Shown piece by piece: positions 50,092-62,908 of a stretch of 64,000 nt of DNA. A model generated the notes under the pieces. The model searched no databases. It saw nothing but the letters and a program-made list of their open reading frames with translations, and was not told the origin of the DNA. Each line of letters begins with the position of its first letter. Position 1 is the stretch's first letter. This DNA is from Hydractinia symbiolongicarpus (Eukaryota > Cnidaria > Hydrozoa > Anthoathecata > Hydractiniidae): NCBI RefSeq assembly GCF_029227915.1, contig NC_079882.1, positions 15,512,501 through 15,576,500 on the forward strand, written 5' to 3'. A program made the position numbers and the translations under genes.

Positions 50092-50819
50092 GTTCTAAGG
50101 CAACTTCGCCAATGAAAACGACTTGGGACGTTGTAACGCATTGAGATTGTAAGGACTTGGCCAATGGTAACCTGCGCAGAGAGGTGAAACCACGTGATTA
50201 ACGTGTGAGGCCTTTATTAGACTGCAAAAGGCCATATTACAGCCTTTATAGGACTGTGCACGTAGTTACGAGTGTTCTAAGGCAACTTCGCCAATGAAAA
50301 CGACTTGGGACGTTGTAGCACATGGAGACTGGAAGGACTAGACCAATGGTAACCTGCGCAGGCAGGTGAAACCACGTGATTTACGTATAAAGCCTTTACT
50401 AGACTGAAAAAGGCCAAATTACAGCCTTTATAGGACTGTGCACGTAGTTAAGAGTGTTGTAAGGCAACTTCGCCAATGAAAACGACTTGGGACGTTGTAA
50501 CGCATTGAGATTGTAAGGACTTGGCCAATGGTAACCTGCGCAGAGAGGTGAAACCACGTGATTAACGTGTGAGGCCTTTATTAGACTGCAAAAGGCCATA
50601 TTACAGCCTTTATAGGACTGTGCACGTAGTTACGAGTGTTCTAAGGCAACTTCGCCAATGAAAACGACTTGGGACGTTGTAGCACATGGAGACTGGAAGG
50701 ACTAGACCAATGGTAACCTGCGCAGGCAGGTGAAACCACGTGATTTACGTATAAAGCCTTTACTAGACTGAAAAAGGCCAAATTACAGCCTTTATAGGAC
50801 TGTGCACGTAGTTAAGAGT
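50092..50819 (+). repeat. 2-monomer tandem duplication (364 bp, two copies)
   Basis: GTAACGCATTGAGATTG (about 50,132 and 50,496), GTAGTTACGAGTG (50,262 and 50,626) and GTATAAAGCCTTTACTAG with GACTGAAAAAGG (50,395 and 50,759) all repeat at 364 bp. The copies look almost identical, so this is among the youngest duplications in the window. Confidence 0.85.
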
Positions 50820-53800
50820 GTTGTAAGGCAACGGCGCTAATGAAAACGACTTGGGACGTTGTAGCGCATTGAAATTGGAAGGACTAGGCCAATGGTAACC
50901 TGCGCAGACCGGTGAAACCACGTGATTTACGTGTGAGGCCTTTATTAGACTGCAAAAGGCCATATTACAGCCTTTATAGGACTGTGCACGTAAGAGTTAA
51001 GAGTGTTGTAAAGAAATAGCGCTAATGAAAACGACTTGGGACGTTGTAGCGCATTGAGACTGTAAGGACTAGGCCAATGGTAACATACGTAGACAGGTGA
51101 AACCACGTGATTTCCGTGTGAGGCCTTTATTAGACTGCAAAAGGCCATATTACAGCCTTTATAGGACTGTGCACGTAGTTAAGAGTGTTGTAAAGCAACG
51201 GCGCCAGTGAAAACGACTTGGGACGTTGTAGCGCATTGAGACTGTAAGGACTAGGCCAATGGTAACCTGCGCAGACAGGTGGAACCACGTGATTTACGTG
51301 TGAGGCCTCTATTAGACTGCAAAAGGCCAAATTACAGCTTTTATAGGACTGTGCACGTAGTTAAGAGTGTTCTAAGGCAACTTCGCCAATGAAAACGACT
51401 TGGGACGTTGTAGCACATGGAGACTGGAAGGACTAGACCAATGGTAACCTGCGCAGGCAGGTGAAACCACGTGATTTACGTATGAAGCCTTTACTAGACT
51501 GCAAAAGGCCAAATTACAGCCTTTATAGGACTGTGCACGTAGTTAAGAGTGTTGTAAGGCAACGGCGCTAATGAAAACGACTTGGGACGTTGTAGCGCAT
51601 TGAAATTGGAAGGACTAGGCCAATGGTAACCTGCGCAGACCGGTGAAACCACGTGATTTACGTGTGAGGCCTTTATTAGACTGCAAAAGGCCATATTACA
51701 GCCTTTATAGGACTGTGCACGTAAGAGTTAAGAGTGTTGTAAAGAAATGGCACTAATGAAAACGACTTCGGACGTTGTAGCGCATTGAGACTGTAAGGAC
51801 TAGGCCAATGGTAACATACGCAGACAGGTGAAACCACGTGATTTCCGTGTGAGGCCTTTATTAGACTGCAAAAGGCCATATTACAGCCTTTATAGGACTG
51901 TGCACGTAGTTAAGAGTGTTGTAAGGCAACGGCGCTGATGAAAACGACTTGGGACGTTGTAGCGCATTGAGACTGTAAGGACTAGGCCAATGGTAACCTG
52001 CGCAGACAGGTGGAACCACGTGATTTACGTGTGAGGCCTCTATTAGACTGCAAAAGGCCAAATTACAGCTTTTATAGGACTGTGCACGTAGTTAAGAGTG
52101 TTCTAAGGCAACTTCGCCAATGAAAACGACTTGGGACGTTGTAGCACATGGAGACTGGAAGGACTAGACCAATGGTAACCTGCGCAGGCAGGTGAAACCA
52201 CGTGATTTACGTATGAAGCCTTTACTAGACTGCAAAAGGCCAAATTACAGCCTTTATAGGACTGTGCACGTAGTTAAGAGTGTTGTAAGGCAACGGCGCT
52301 AATGAAAACGACTTGGGACGTTGTAGCGCATTGAAATTGGAAGGACTAGGCCAATGGTAACCTGCGCAGACCGGTGAAACCACGTGATTTACGTGTGAGG
52401 CCTTTATTAGACTGCAAAAGGCCATATTACAGCCTTTATAGGACTGTGCACGTAAGAGTTAAGAGTGTTGTAAAGAAATGGCACTAATGAAAACGACTTC
52501 GGACGTTGTAGCGCATTGAGACTGTAAGGACTAGGCCAATGGTAACATACGCAGACAGGTGAAACCACGTGATTTCCGTGTGAGGCCTTTATTAGACTGC
52601 AAAAGGCCATATTACAGCCTTTATAGGACTGTGCACGTAGTTAAGAGTGTTGTAAGGCAACGGCGCTGATGAAAACGACTTGGGACGTTGTAGCGCATTG
52701 AGACTGAAAGGACTTTGACCTAGTCCTGGTGACCTGCGCAGACCGGTGAAACCACGTGATTAACGTGTGAGGCCTTTATTAGACTGCAAAAGGCCATATT
52801 ACAGCTTTTATAGGACTGTGCACGTAGTTAAGAGTGTTCTAAGGCAACTTCGCCAATGAAAACGACTTGGGACGTTGTAGCACATGGAGACTGGAAGGAC
52901 TAGACCAATGGTAACCTGCGCAGGCAGCTGAAACCACGTGATTTACGTATAAAGCCTTTACTAGACTGAAAAAGGCCAAATTACAGCCTTTATAGGACTG
53001 TGCACGTAGTTAAGAGTGTTGTAAGGCAACGGCGCTAATGAAAACGACTTGGGACGTTGTAGCGCATTGAAATTGGAAGGACTAGGCCAATGGTAACCTG
53101 CGCAGACCGGTGAAACCACGTGATTTACGTGTGAGGCCTTTATTAGACTGCAAAAGGCCATATTACAGCCTTTATAGGACTGTGCACGTAAGAGTTAAGA
53201 GTGTTGTAAAGAAATGGCGCTAATGAAAACGACTTGGGACGTTGTAGCGCATTGAGACTGTAAGGACTAGGCCAATGGTAACATACGCAGACAGGTGAAA
53301 CCACGTGATTTCCGTGTGAGGCCTTTATTAGACTGCAAAAGGCCATATTACAGCCTTTATAGGACTGTGCACGTAGTTAAGAGAGTTGTAAAGCAACGCC
53401 GCCAGTGAAAACGACTTGGGACGTTGTAGCGCATTGAGACTGTAAGGAATAGGCCAATGGTAACCTGCGCAGACAGGTGGAACCACGTGATTTACGTGTG
53501 AGGCCTCTATTAGACTGCAAAAGGCCAAATTACAGCTTTTATAGGACTGTGCACGTAGTTAAGAGTGTTGTAAGGCAACAGCGCTAATGAAAACGACTTG
53601 GGACGTTGTAGCGCATTGAGACTGGAACGACTAGTCCAATGGTAACCTGCACAGGCAGATGGAACCACGTGATTTACGTGTGAGGACTTTATTAGACTGC
53701 AAAAGGCCATATTACAGCCTTTATAGGACTGTGCACGTAGTTAAGAGTGTTCTAAGGCAACTTCGCCAATGAAAACGACTTGGGACGTTGTAGCACATGG

Positions 53801-54604
53801 AGACTGGAAGGACTAGACCAATGGTAACCTGCGCAGGCAGGTGAAACCACGTGATTTACGTATGAAGCCTTTACTAGACTGCAAAAGGCCAAATTACAGC
53901 CTTTATAGGACTGTGCACGTAGTTAAGAGTGTTGTAAGGCAACGGCGCTAATGAAAACGACTTGGGACGTTGTAGCGCATTGAAATCTGAAGGACTAGGC
54001 CAATGGTAACCTGCGCAGACTGGTGAAACCACGTGATTTACGTGTGAGGCCTTTATTAGACTGCAAAAGGCCATATTACAGCCTTTATAGGACTGTGCAC
54101 GTAAGAGTTAAGAGTGTTGTAAAGAAATGGCGCTAATGAAAACGACTTGGGACGTTGTAGCGCATTGAGACTGTAAGGACTAGGCCAATGGTAACATACG
54201 CAGACAGGTGAAACCACGTGATTTCCGTGTGAGGCCTTTATTAGACTGCAAAAGGCCATATTACAGCCTTTATAGGACTGTGCACGTAGTTAAGAGTGTT
54301 GTAAAGCAACGGCGCCAGTGAAAACGACTTGGGACGTTGTAGCGCATTGAGACTGTAAGGACTAGGCCAATGGTAACCTGCGCAGACAGGTGGAACCACG
54401 TGATTTACGTGTGAGGCCTCTATTAGACTGCAAAAGGCCAAATTACAGCTTTTATAGGACTGTGCACGTAGTTAAGAGTGTTGTAAGGCAACAGCGCTAA
54501 TGAAAACGACTTGGGACGTTGTAGCGCATTGAGACTGGAACGACTAGTCCAATGGTAACCTGCACAGGCAGATGGAACAACGTGATTTACGTGTGAGGCC
54601 TTTA
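50767..54604 (+). repeat. 4-monomer HOR F-c-A-e, five turns (731/736/913 bp)
   Basis: Turns start at 50,767, 51,498, 52,229, 52,965 and 53,878. The standard unit is F (GAAATTGG), c (185 bp, AAAGAAATGGC), A (CGCCAGTG, GACAGGTGGAACC) and e (CAAATTACAGCTTTTATAGG with CACATGGAGACTGG), 731 bp. The third turn is 736 bp because its A is replaced by the micro-inversion monomer. The fourth is 913 bp because a GACTAGTCC monomer is inserted before e, and the fifth also has it after A. Turns 2 and 3 share GGCACTAATG and ACTTCGGACG in c, so turnover goes on within the HOR. Confidence 0.9.
52596..52782 (+). repeat. 187-bp micro-inversion monomer, second copy
   Basis: TTGACCTAGTCC lies at 52,715-52,726 in the same context as at 49,971, with the linked GCGCTGATG change. 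It sits at the A position of the third HOR turn, so it was copied into the HOR (conversion or unequal exchange); a second independent origin is very unlikely. Confidence 0.88.
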
Positions 54605-54790
54605 TTAGACTGCAAAAGGCCATATTTCAGCCTTTGTAGGACTGTGCTCGTAGCTGAGAGTGTTATAAGGCAACGGCGCTAATGAAAACGACTTGGGACG
54701 TTGTAGCGCATTGAGACTGAAAGGACAAGGTCAATGGTGACCTGCGCAGACCGGTGAAACCACGTGATTAACGTGTGAGGCCTTTATTAG
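54605..54790 (+). repeat. Single divergent monomer between two HORs
   Basis: CATATTTCAGCC, TTTGTAGGACTGTGCTCG, TAGCTGAGAG and GTTATAAGG, followed by GGACAAGGTCAATGG. It belongs with the cluster at 57.7-58.4 kb and is isolated here, so it was probably moved by exchange. Confidence 0.65.
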
Positions 54791-56608
54791 ACTGCAAAAG
54801 GCCATATTACAGCCTTTATAGGACTGTGCACGTAGTTAAGAGTGTTCTAAAGCAACTTCGCCAATGAAACAACTTGGGACGTTGTAGCGCATTGAGACTG
54901 TAAGGACTAGGCCAATGGTAACCTACGCAGACAGGTGAAACCACGTGATTTACGTGTGAGGCCTTTATTAGACTGCAAAAGGCCATATTACAGCCTTTAT
55001 AGGACTGTGCAGGTAGTTAAGAGTGTTCTAAGGCCACGGCGCTAAGGAAAACCACTTGGAACGTTGTAGTGCATTGAGATTGGAAGGAATAGTCCAATGG
55101 TAACCTGTACAGGCAGATGGAACCACGTGATTTACGTGTGAGGACTTTGTTAGACTGCAAAAGGCCATATTACAGCCTTTATAGGACTGTGCACGTAGTT
55201 AAGAGTGTTCTAAGGCAACTTCGCCAATGAAAACGACTTGGGACGTTGTAGCACATTGAGACTGTGAGGACTAGGCCAATGGTAACCTGCGCAGACAGGT
55301 GAAACCACGTGATTTACGTGTGAGGCCTTTATTAGACTGCAAAAGGCCATATTACAGCCTTTATAGGACTGTGCACGTAGTTAAGAGTGTTCTAAGGCAA
55401 CTTCGCTAATGAAAAGGACTTGGGACGTTGTAGTGCATTGAGACTGGAAGGAATAGTCCAATGGTAACCTGCGCAGGCAGATGGAACCACGTGATTTACA
55501 TGTGAGGCCTTTATTAGACTGCAAAAGGCCATATTACAGCCTTTATAGGACTGTGCACGTAGTTAAGAGTGTTCTAAGGCAACTTCGCCAATGAAAACGA
55601 CTTGGGACGTTGTAGCACATGGAGACTGGAAGGACTAGACCAATGGTAATCTGCGCAGGCAGGTGAAACCACGTGATTTACGTATGAAGCCTTTACTAGA
55701 CTGCAAAAGGCCAAATTACAGCCTTTATAGGACTGTGCACGTAGTTAAGAGTGTTCTAAGGCAACTTCGCCAATGAAACAACTTGGGACGTTGTAGCGCA
55801 TTGAGACTGTAAGGACTAGGCCAATGGTAACCTACGCAGACAGGTGAAACCACGTGATTTACGTGTGAGGCCTTTATTACACTGCAAAAGGCCATATTAC
55901 AGCCTTTATAGGACTGTGCAGGTAGTTAAGAGTGTTCTAAGGCCACGGCGCTAAGGAAAACCACTTGGAACGTTGTAATGCATTGAGATTGGAAGGAATA
56001 GTCCAATGGTAACCTGTACAGGCAGATGGAACCACGTGATTTACGTGTGAGGACTTTGTTAGACTGCAAAAGGCCATATTACAGCCTTTATAGGACTGTG
56101 CACGTAGTTAAGAGTGTTCTAAGGCAACTTCGCCAATGAAAACGACTTGGGACGTTGTAGCACATTGAGACTGTGAGGACTAGGCCAATGGTAACCTGCG
56201 CAGACAGGTGAAACCACGTGATTTACGTGTGAGGCCTTTATTAGACTGCAAAAGGCCATATTACAGCCTTTATAGGACTGTGCACGTAGTTAAGAGTGTT
56301 CTAAGGCAACTTCGCTAATGAAAAGGACTTGGGACGTTGTAGTGCATTGAGACTGGAAGGAATAGTCCAATGGTAACCTGCGCAGGCAGATGGAACCACG
56401 TGATTTACATGTGAGGCCTTTATTAGACTGCAAAAGGCCATATTACAGCCTTTATAGGACTGTGCACGTAGTTAAGAGTGTTCTAAGGCAACTTCGCCAA
56501 TGAAAACGACTTGGGACGTTGTAGCACATGGAGACTGGAAGGACTAGACCAATGGTAATCTGCGCAGGCAGGTGAAACCACGTGATTTACGTATGAAGCC
56601 TTTACTAG
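54791..56608 (+). repeat. 5-monomer tandem duplication (909 bp, two copies)
   Basis: Copies are 54,791-55,699 and 55,700-56,608. The first monomer of each is 181 bp through GAAACAACTTGGG (for GAAAACGACTTGGG, one base lost near 54,868 and 55,777), unrelated to the h subtype. The second is a q relative (GCTAAGGAAAACC, AACCTGTACAGG), and the fifth is e with GGTAATCTGCG in both copies. Confidence 0.88.
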
Positions 56609-57521
56609 ACTGCAAAAGGCCAAATTACAGCCTTTATAGGACTGTGCACGTAGTTAAGAGTGTTGTAAGGCAACGGCGCTAATGAAAACGACTTGGGACG
56701 TTGTAGCGCATTGAAATTGGAAGGACTAGGCCAATGGTAACCTGCGCAGACCGGTGAAACCACGTGATTTACGTGTGAGGCCCTTATTAGACTGCAAAAG
56801 GCCATATTACAGCCTTTATAGGACTGTGCACGTAAGAGTTAAGAGTTTTGTAAAGAAATGGCGCTAATGAAAACGACTTGGGACGTTGTAGCGCATTGAG
56901 ACTGTAAGGACTAGGCCAATGGTAACATTCGCAGACAGGTGAAACCACGTGATTTCCGTGTGAGGCCTTTATTAGACTGCAAAAGGCCATATTACAGCCT
57001 TTATAGGACTGTGCACGTAGTTAAGAGTGTTGTAAAGCAACGGCGCCAGTGAAAACGACTTGGGACGTTGTAGCGCATGGAGACTGTAAGGACTAGGCCA
57101 ATGGTAACCTGCGCAGACAGGTGGAACCACGTGATTTACGTGTGAGGCCTCTATTAGACTGCAAAAGGCCAAATTACAGCTTTTATAGGACTGTGCACGT
57201 AGTTAAGAGTGTTGTAAGGCAACAGCGCTAATGAAAACGACTTGGGACGTTGTAGCGCATTGAGACTGGAACGACTAGTCCAATGGTAACCTGCACAGGC
57301 AGATGGAACCACGTGATTTACGTGTGAGGACTTTATTAGACTGCAAAAGGCCATATTACAGCCTTTATAGGACTGTGCACGTAGTTAAGGGTGTCTTAAG
57401 GCAACGGCGCTAATGAAAACTACTTGAGACGTTGTAGCACATTGAAACTGGAAGGACTAGGCCAATGGTAACCTGCGCAGACCGGTGAAACCACGTGATT
57501 TAAGTGTGAGGCCTTTATTAG
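56609..57521 (+). repeat. F-c-A-B' turn plus an s-like monomer
   Basis: F, c (GAGTTTTGTAAAG, AACATTCGC), A (GCGCATGGAGACTG) and the GACTAGTCC monomer repeat the fifth turn of the 4-monomer HOR at offset 2,731. The next monomer (GGGTGTCTTAAGG, GAAAACTACTTGAG) has its sister at 58,614, 1,274 bp (7 monomers) away. Confidence 0.75.
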
Positions 57522-58431
57522 ACTGCAAAAGGCCATATTACAGCCTTTATAGGACTGTGCACGTAGTTAAGAGTGTTGTAAGGCAACGGCGCTAATGAAA
57601 ACGACTTGGGACGTTGTAGCGCATTGCGACTGAAAGGACAAGGTCAATGGTGACCTGCGCAGACCAGTGAAACCACGTGATTAACGTGTGAGGCCTTTAT
57701 TAGACTCCAAAGGGCCATATTACAGCCTTTGTAGGACTGTGCTCGTAGTTGAGGGTGTTATAAGGCAACGGCGCTAATGAAAACGACTTGGGACGTTGTA
57801 GCGCATTGAGACTGAAAGGACAAGGTCAATGGTGACCTGCGCAGACCGGTGAAACCACGTGATTAACGTGTGAGGCCTTTATTAGACTGCAAAGGGCCAT
57901 ATTACAGCCTTTGTAGGACTGTGCTCGTAGTTAAGAGTGTTGTAAGGCAACGGCGCTAATGAAAACGACTTGGGACGTTGTAGCGCATTGAAACTGAAAG
58001 GACAAGGTCAATGGTGACCTGCGCAGACCAGTGAAACCACGTGATTAACGTGTGAGGCCTTTATTAGACTCCAAAGGGCCATATTACAGCCTTTGTAGGA
58101 CTGTGCTCGTAGTTGAGAGTGTTATAAGGCAACGGCGCTAATGAAAACGACTTGGGACGTTGTAGCGCATTGAGACTGAAAGGACAAGGTCAATGGTGAC
58201 CTGCGCAGACCGGTGAAACCACGTGATTAACGTGTGAGGCCTTTATTAGACTCCAAAGGGCCATATTACAGCCTTTGTAGGACTGTGCTCGTAGTTGAGA
58301 GTGTTATAAGGCAACGGCGCTAATGAAAACGACTTGGGACGTTGTAGCGCATTGAGACTGTAAGGACTAGGCCAATGGTAACCTACGCAGACAGGTGAAA
58401 CCACGTGATCTACGTGTGAGGCCTTTATTAG
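57522..58431 (+). repeat. CTCGTAGTTGAG subtype cluster, 2-monomer period
   Basis: Monomers with GACTCCAAAGGG, TTTGTAGGACTGTGCTCG, GTAGTTGAG and GTTATAAGG, all with GAAAGGACAAGG and the AGGTCA dyad except the last. Copies with GACCAGTG and GACCGGTG alternate at 57,522, 57,704, 57,886 and 58,068, giving a 364-bp period. The last monomer (58,250) switches after GAGACTG to the CCAATGGTAACCTACGC state. Confidence 0.75.
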
Positions 58432-59069
58432 ACTGCAAAAGGCCATATTACAGCCTTTATAGGACTGTGCAGGTAATTAAGAGTGTTCTAAGGCCACGGC
58501 GCTAAGGAAAACCACTTGGAACGTTGTAGTGCATTGAGATTGGAAGGAATAGTCCAATGGTAACCTGTGCAGGCAGATGGAACCACGTGATTTACGTGTG
58601 AGGACTTTATTAGACTGCAAAAGGCCATATTACAGCCTTTATAGGACTGTGCACGTAGTTAAGGGTGTCTTAAGGCAACGGCGCTAATGAAAACTACTTG
58701 AGACGTTGTAGCACATTGAAACTGGAAGGACTAGGCCAATGGTAACCTGCGCAGACCGGTGAAACCACGTGATTTACGTGTGAGGCCTTTATTAGACTGC
58801 AAAAGGCCATATTACAGCCTTTATAGGACTGTGCACGTAGTTAAGAGTGTTGTAAAGCAACAGCCTCAATGAAAACGACTTGGGAGGTTGTAGCGCATTG
58901 AGACTGGAACGACTAGTCCAATGGTAACCTGCACAGGCAGATGGAACCACGTGATTTACGTGTAAGGCCTTTATTAGACTGCAAAAGGCCATATTACAGC
59001 CTTTATAGGACTGTGCACGTAGTTAAGAGTGTTCTAAGGCAACTTCGCCAATGAAAACGACTTGGGACG
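58432..59069 (+). repeat. q-like, s-like and GACTAGTCC monomers
   Basis: A q relative (GGTAATTAAGAG, GCTAAGGAAAACC), the s-like monomer with GAAAACTACTTGAG, then a GACTAGTCC monomer with CAGCCTCAATG and GGGAGGTTG. All are ordinary in length, with no other feature. Confidence 0.65.
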
Positions 59070-61942
59070 TTGTAGCACATTGAGATTGTGAGGACTAGGC
59101 CAATGGTAACCTGCGCAGACAGGTGAAACCACGTGATTTACGTGTGAGGCCTTTATTAGACTGCAAAAGGCCATATTACAGCCTTTATAGGACTGTGCAC
59201 GTAGTTAAGAGTGTTCTAAGGCAACTTCGCTAATGAAAAGGACTTGGGACGTTGTAGTGCATTGAGACTGGAAGGAATAGTCCAATGGTAACCTGCGCAG
59301 GCAGATGGAACCACGTGATTTACATGTGAGGCCTTTATTAGACTGCAAAAGGCCATATTACAGCCTTTATAGGACTGTGCACGTAGTTAAGAGTGTTGTA
59401 AAGCAATGGCGCTAATGAAAACGACTTGGGACGTTGTAGCACATGGAGACTGGCAGGACTAGACCAATGGTAACCTGCCCAGACAGGTGAAACCACGTGA
59501 TTTACGTATGAAGCCTTTACTAGACTGCAAAAGGCCAAATTACAGCCTTTTTAGGACTGTGCACGTAGTTAAGAGTGTTGTAAGGCAACGGCGCTAATGA
59601 AAACGACTTGGGACGTTGTAGCGCATTGAAATTGGAAGGACTAGGCCAATGGTAACCTGCGCAGACCGGTGAAACCACGTGATTTACGTGTGAGGCCTTT
59701 ATTAGACTGCAAAAGGCCATATTACAGCCTTTATAGGACTGTGCACGTAGTTAAGAGTGTTGTAAAGCAACGGCGCCAATGAAAACGACTTGGGACGTTG
59801 TAGCGCATTGAGACTGTAAGGACTAGGCCAATGGTAACCTGCGCAGACAGGTGAAACCACGTGATTTACGTGTGAGGCCTTTATTAGACTGCAAAAGGCC
59901 ATATTACAGCCTTTATAGGACTGTGCACGTAGTTAAGAGTGTTGTAAAGCAAAAGCGCTAATGAAAACGACTTGGCAGGTTGTAGCGCATTGAGACTGGA
60001 ACGACTAGTCCAATGGTAACCTGCACAGGCAGATGGAACCACGTAATTTACGTGTGAGGCCTCTATTAGACTGCAAAAAGCCAAATTACAGCCTTTATAG
60101 GACTGTGCACGTAGTTAAGAGAGTTCTAAGGCAACTTCGCCAATGAAAACGACTTGGGACGTTGTAGCGCATTAAGACTGTAAGGACTTGGCCAATGGTA
60201 ACCTGCGCAGAGAGGTGAAACCACGTGATTTACGTGTGAGGCCTTTATTAGACTGCAAAAGGCCATATTACAGCCTTTATAGGACTGTGCACGTAGTTAA
60301 GAGTGTTGTAAGGCAACGGCGCTAATGAAAACGACTTGGGACGTTGTAGCACATTGAGATTGTGAGGACTAGGCCAATGGTAACCTGCGCAGACAGGTGA
60401 AACCACGTGATTTACGTGTGAGGCCTTTATTAGACTGCAAAAGGCCATATTACAGCCTTTATAGGACTGTGCACGTAGTTAAGAGTGTTCTAAGGCAACT
60501 TCGCTAATGAAAAGGACTTGGGACGTTGTAGTGCATTGAGACTGGAAGGAATAGTCCAATGGTAACCTGCGCAGGCAGATGGAACCACGTGATTTACATG
60601 TGAGGCCTTTATTAGACTGCAAAAGGCCATATTACAGCCTTTATAGGACTGTGCACGTAGTTAAGAGTGTTGTAAAGCAATGGCGCTAATGAAAACGACT
60701 TGGGACGTTGTAGCACATTGAGATTGTGAGGACTAGGCCAATGGTAACCTGCGCAGACAGGTGAAACCACGTGATTTACGTGTGAGGCCTTTATTAGACT
60801 GCAAAAGGTCATATTACAGCCTTTATAGGACTGTGCACGTAGTTAAGAGTGTTCTAAGGCAACTTCGCTAATGAAAAGGACTTGGGACGTTGTAGTGCAT
60901 TGAGACTGGAAGGAATAGTCCAATGGTAACCTGCGCAGGCAGATGGAACCACGTGATTTACATGTGAGGCCTTTATTAGACTGCAAAAGGCCATATTACA
61001 GCCTTTATAGGACTGTGCACGTAGTTAAGAGTGTTGTAAAGCAATGGCGCTAATGAAAACGACTTGGGACGTTGTAACACATGGAGACTGGAAGGACTAG
61101 ACCAATGGTAACCTGCCCAGGCAGGTGAAACCACGTGATTTACGTATGAAGCCTTTACTAGACTGCAAAAGGCCAAATTACAGCCTTTTTAGGACTGTGC
61201 ACGTAGTTAAGAGTGTTGTAAAGCAACGGCGCTAATGAAAACGACTTGGGACGTTGTAGCGCATTGAAATTGGAAGGACTAGGCCAATGGTAACCTGCGC
61301 AGACCGGTGAAACCACGTGATTTACGTGTGAGGCCTTTATTAGACTGCAAAAGGCCATATTACAGCCTTTATAGGACTGTGCACGTAGTTAAGAGTGTTG
61401 TAAAGCAACGGCGCCAATGAAAACGGCTTGGGACGTTGTAGCGCATTGAGACTGTAAGGACTAGGCCAATGGTAACCTGCGCAGACAGGTGAAACCACGT
61501 GATTTACGTGTGAGGCCTTTATTAGACTGCAAAAGGCCATATTACAGCCTTTATAGGACTGTGCGCGTAGTTAAGAGTGTTGTAAATTAAAAGCGCTAAT
61601 GAGAACGACTTGGCAGGTTGTAGCGCATTGAGACTGGAACGGCTAGTCCAATGGTAACCTGCACAGGCAGATGGAACCACGTGATTTACGTGTGACGCCT
61701 CTATTAGACTGCAAAAAGCCAAATTACAGCCTTTATAGGACTGTGCACGTAGTTAAGAGTGTTGTAAGGCAACAGCGCTAATGAAAACGACTTGGGACGT
61801 TGTAGCGCATTGAGACTGGAACGACTAGTCCAATGGTAACCTGCACAGGCAGATGGAACCACGTGATTTACGTGTGAGGCCTTTATTAGACTGCAAAAGG
61901 CCATAATACAGCCTTTATAGAACTGTGGACGTAGTTAAGAGT
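59070..61942 (+). repeat. 9-monomer segment duplicated, period 1,638 bp
   Basis: From CACATTGAGATTGTGAGG at about 59,070 the sequence recurs at about 60,708, through E (CCTGCCCAG), F (CAGCCTTTTTAGG), A, the GGCAGGTTGTAG/GACTAGTCC monomer and AAAAAGCC, to about 61,710. Inside, GAGATTGTGAGG monomers also recur 364 bp apart (60,252 and 60,616). The second copy has private changes (GTAAATTAAAAGCG, GAGAACGACTTGG, GTGACGCC). Confidence 0.8.
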
Positions 61943-62799
61943 GTTGTAAGGCAACGGCGCTAATGAAAACGACTTGGGACGTTGTAGCGCATTGAGACTG
62001 AAAGGACTAGGTCAATGGTGACCTGCGCAGACCGGTGAAACCACGTGATTAACGCGTAGGGCCTTTATTAGACTGCAAAGGGCCATATTACAGCCCTTAT
62101 AGGACTGTGCACGTAGTTAAGAGAGTTCTAAGGCAACTTCGCCAATGAAAACGACTTGGGACGTTGTAGCGCATTGAGACTGTAAGGACTTGGCCAATGG
62201 TAACCTGCGCAGAGAGGTGAAACCACGTGATTTACGTGTGAGGCCTTTATTAGACTGCAAAAGGCCATATTACAGCCTTTATAGGACTGTGCACGTAGTT
62301 AAGAGTGTTGTAAGGCAACGGCGCTAATGAAAACGACTTGGGACGTTGTAGCGCATTGAAATTGGAAGGACTAGGCCAATGGTAACCTGCGCAGACCAGT
62401 GAAACCACGTGATTTACGTGTGAGGCCTTTATTAGACTGCAAAAGGCCATATTACAGCCTTCATAGGACTGTGCACGTAGTTAAGAGTGTTCTAAGGCAA
62501 CTTCGCCAATGAAAACGACTTGGGACGTTGTAGCACATTGAGATTGTGAGGACTAGGCCAATGGTAACCTGCGCAGACAGGTGAAACCACGTGATTTACG
62601 TGTGAGGCCTTTATTAGACTGCAAAAGGCCATATTACAGCCTTTATAGGACTGTGCACGTAGTTAAGAGTGTTGTAAGGCAACTTCGCTAATGAAAAGGA
62701 CTTGGGACGTTGTAGTGCATTGAGACTGGAAGGAATAGTCCAATGGTAACCTGCGCAGGCAGATGGAACCACGTGATTTACGTGTGAGGCCTTTATTAG

Positions 62800-62908
62800 A
62801 CTGCAAAAGGCCATATTACAGCCTTTATAGGAAATTGGAAGGACTAGGCCAATGGTAACCTGCGCAGACCGGTGAAACCACGTGATTTACGTGTGAGGCC
62901 TTTATTAG
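62800..62908 (+). repeat. Truncated 109-bp monomer (73-bp deletion)
   Basis: TTATAGGA is joined directly to AATTGGAAGGACTAGG at about 62,832, removing 73 bp from CTGTGCACG to GCATTGA. The breakpoints share only GA. It is the shortest monomer in the window and occurs once. Confidence 0.92.
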
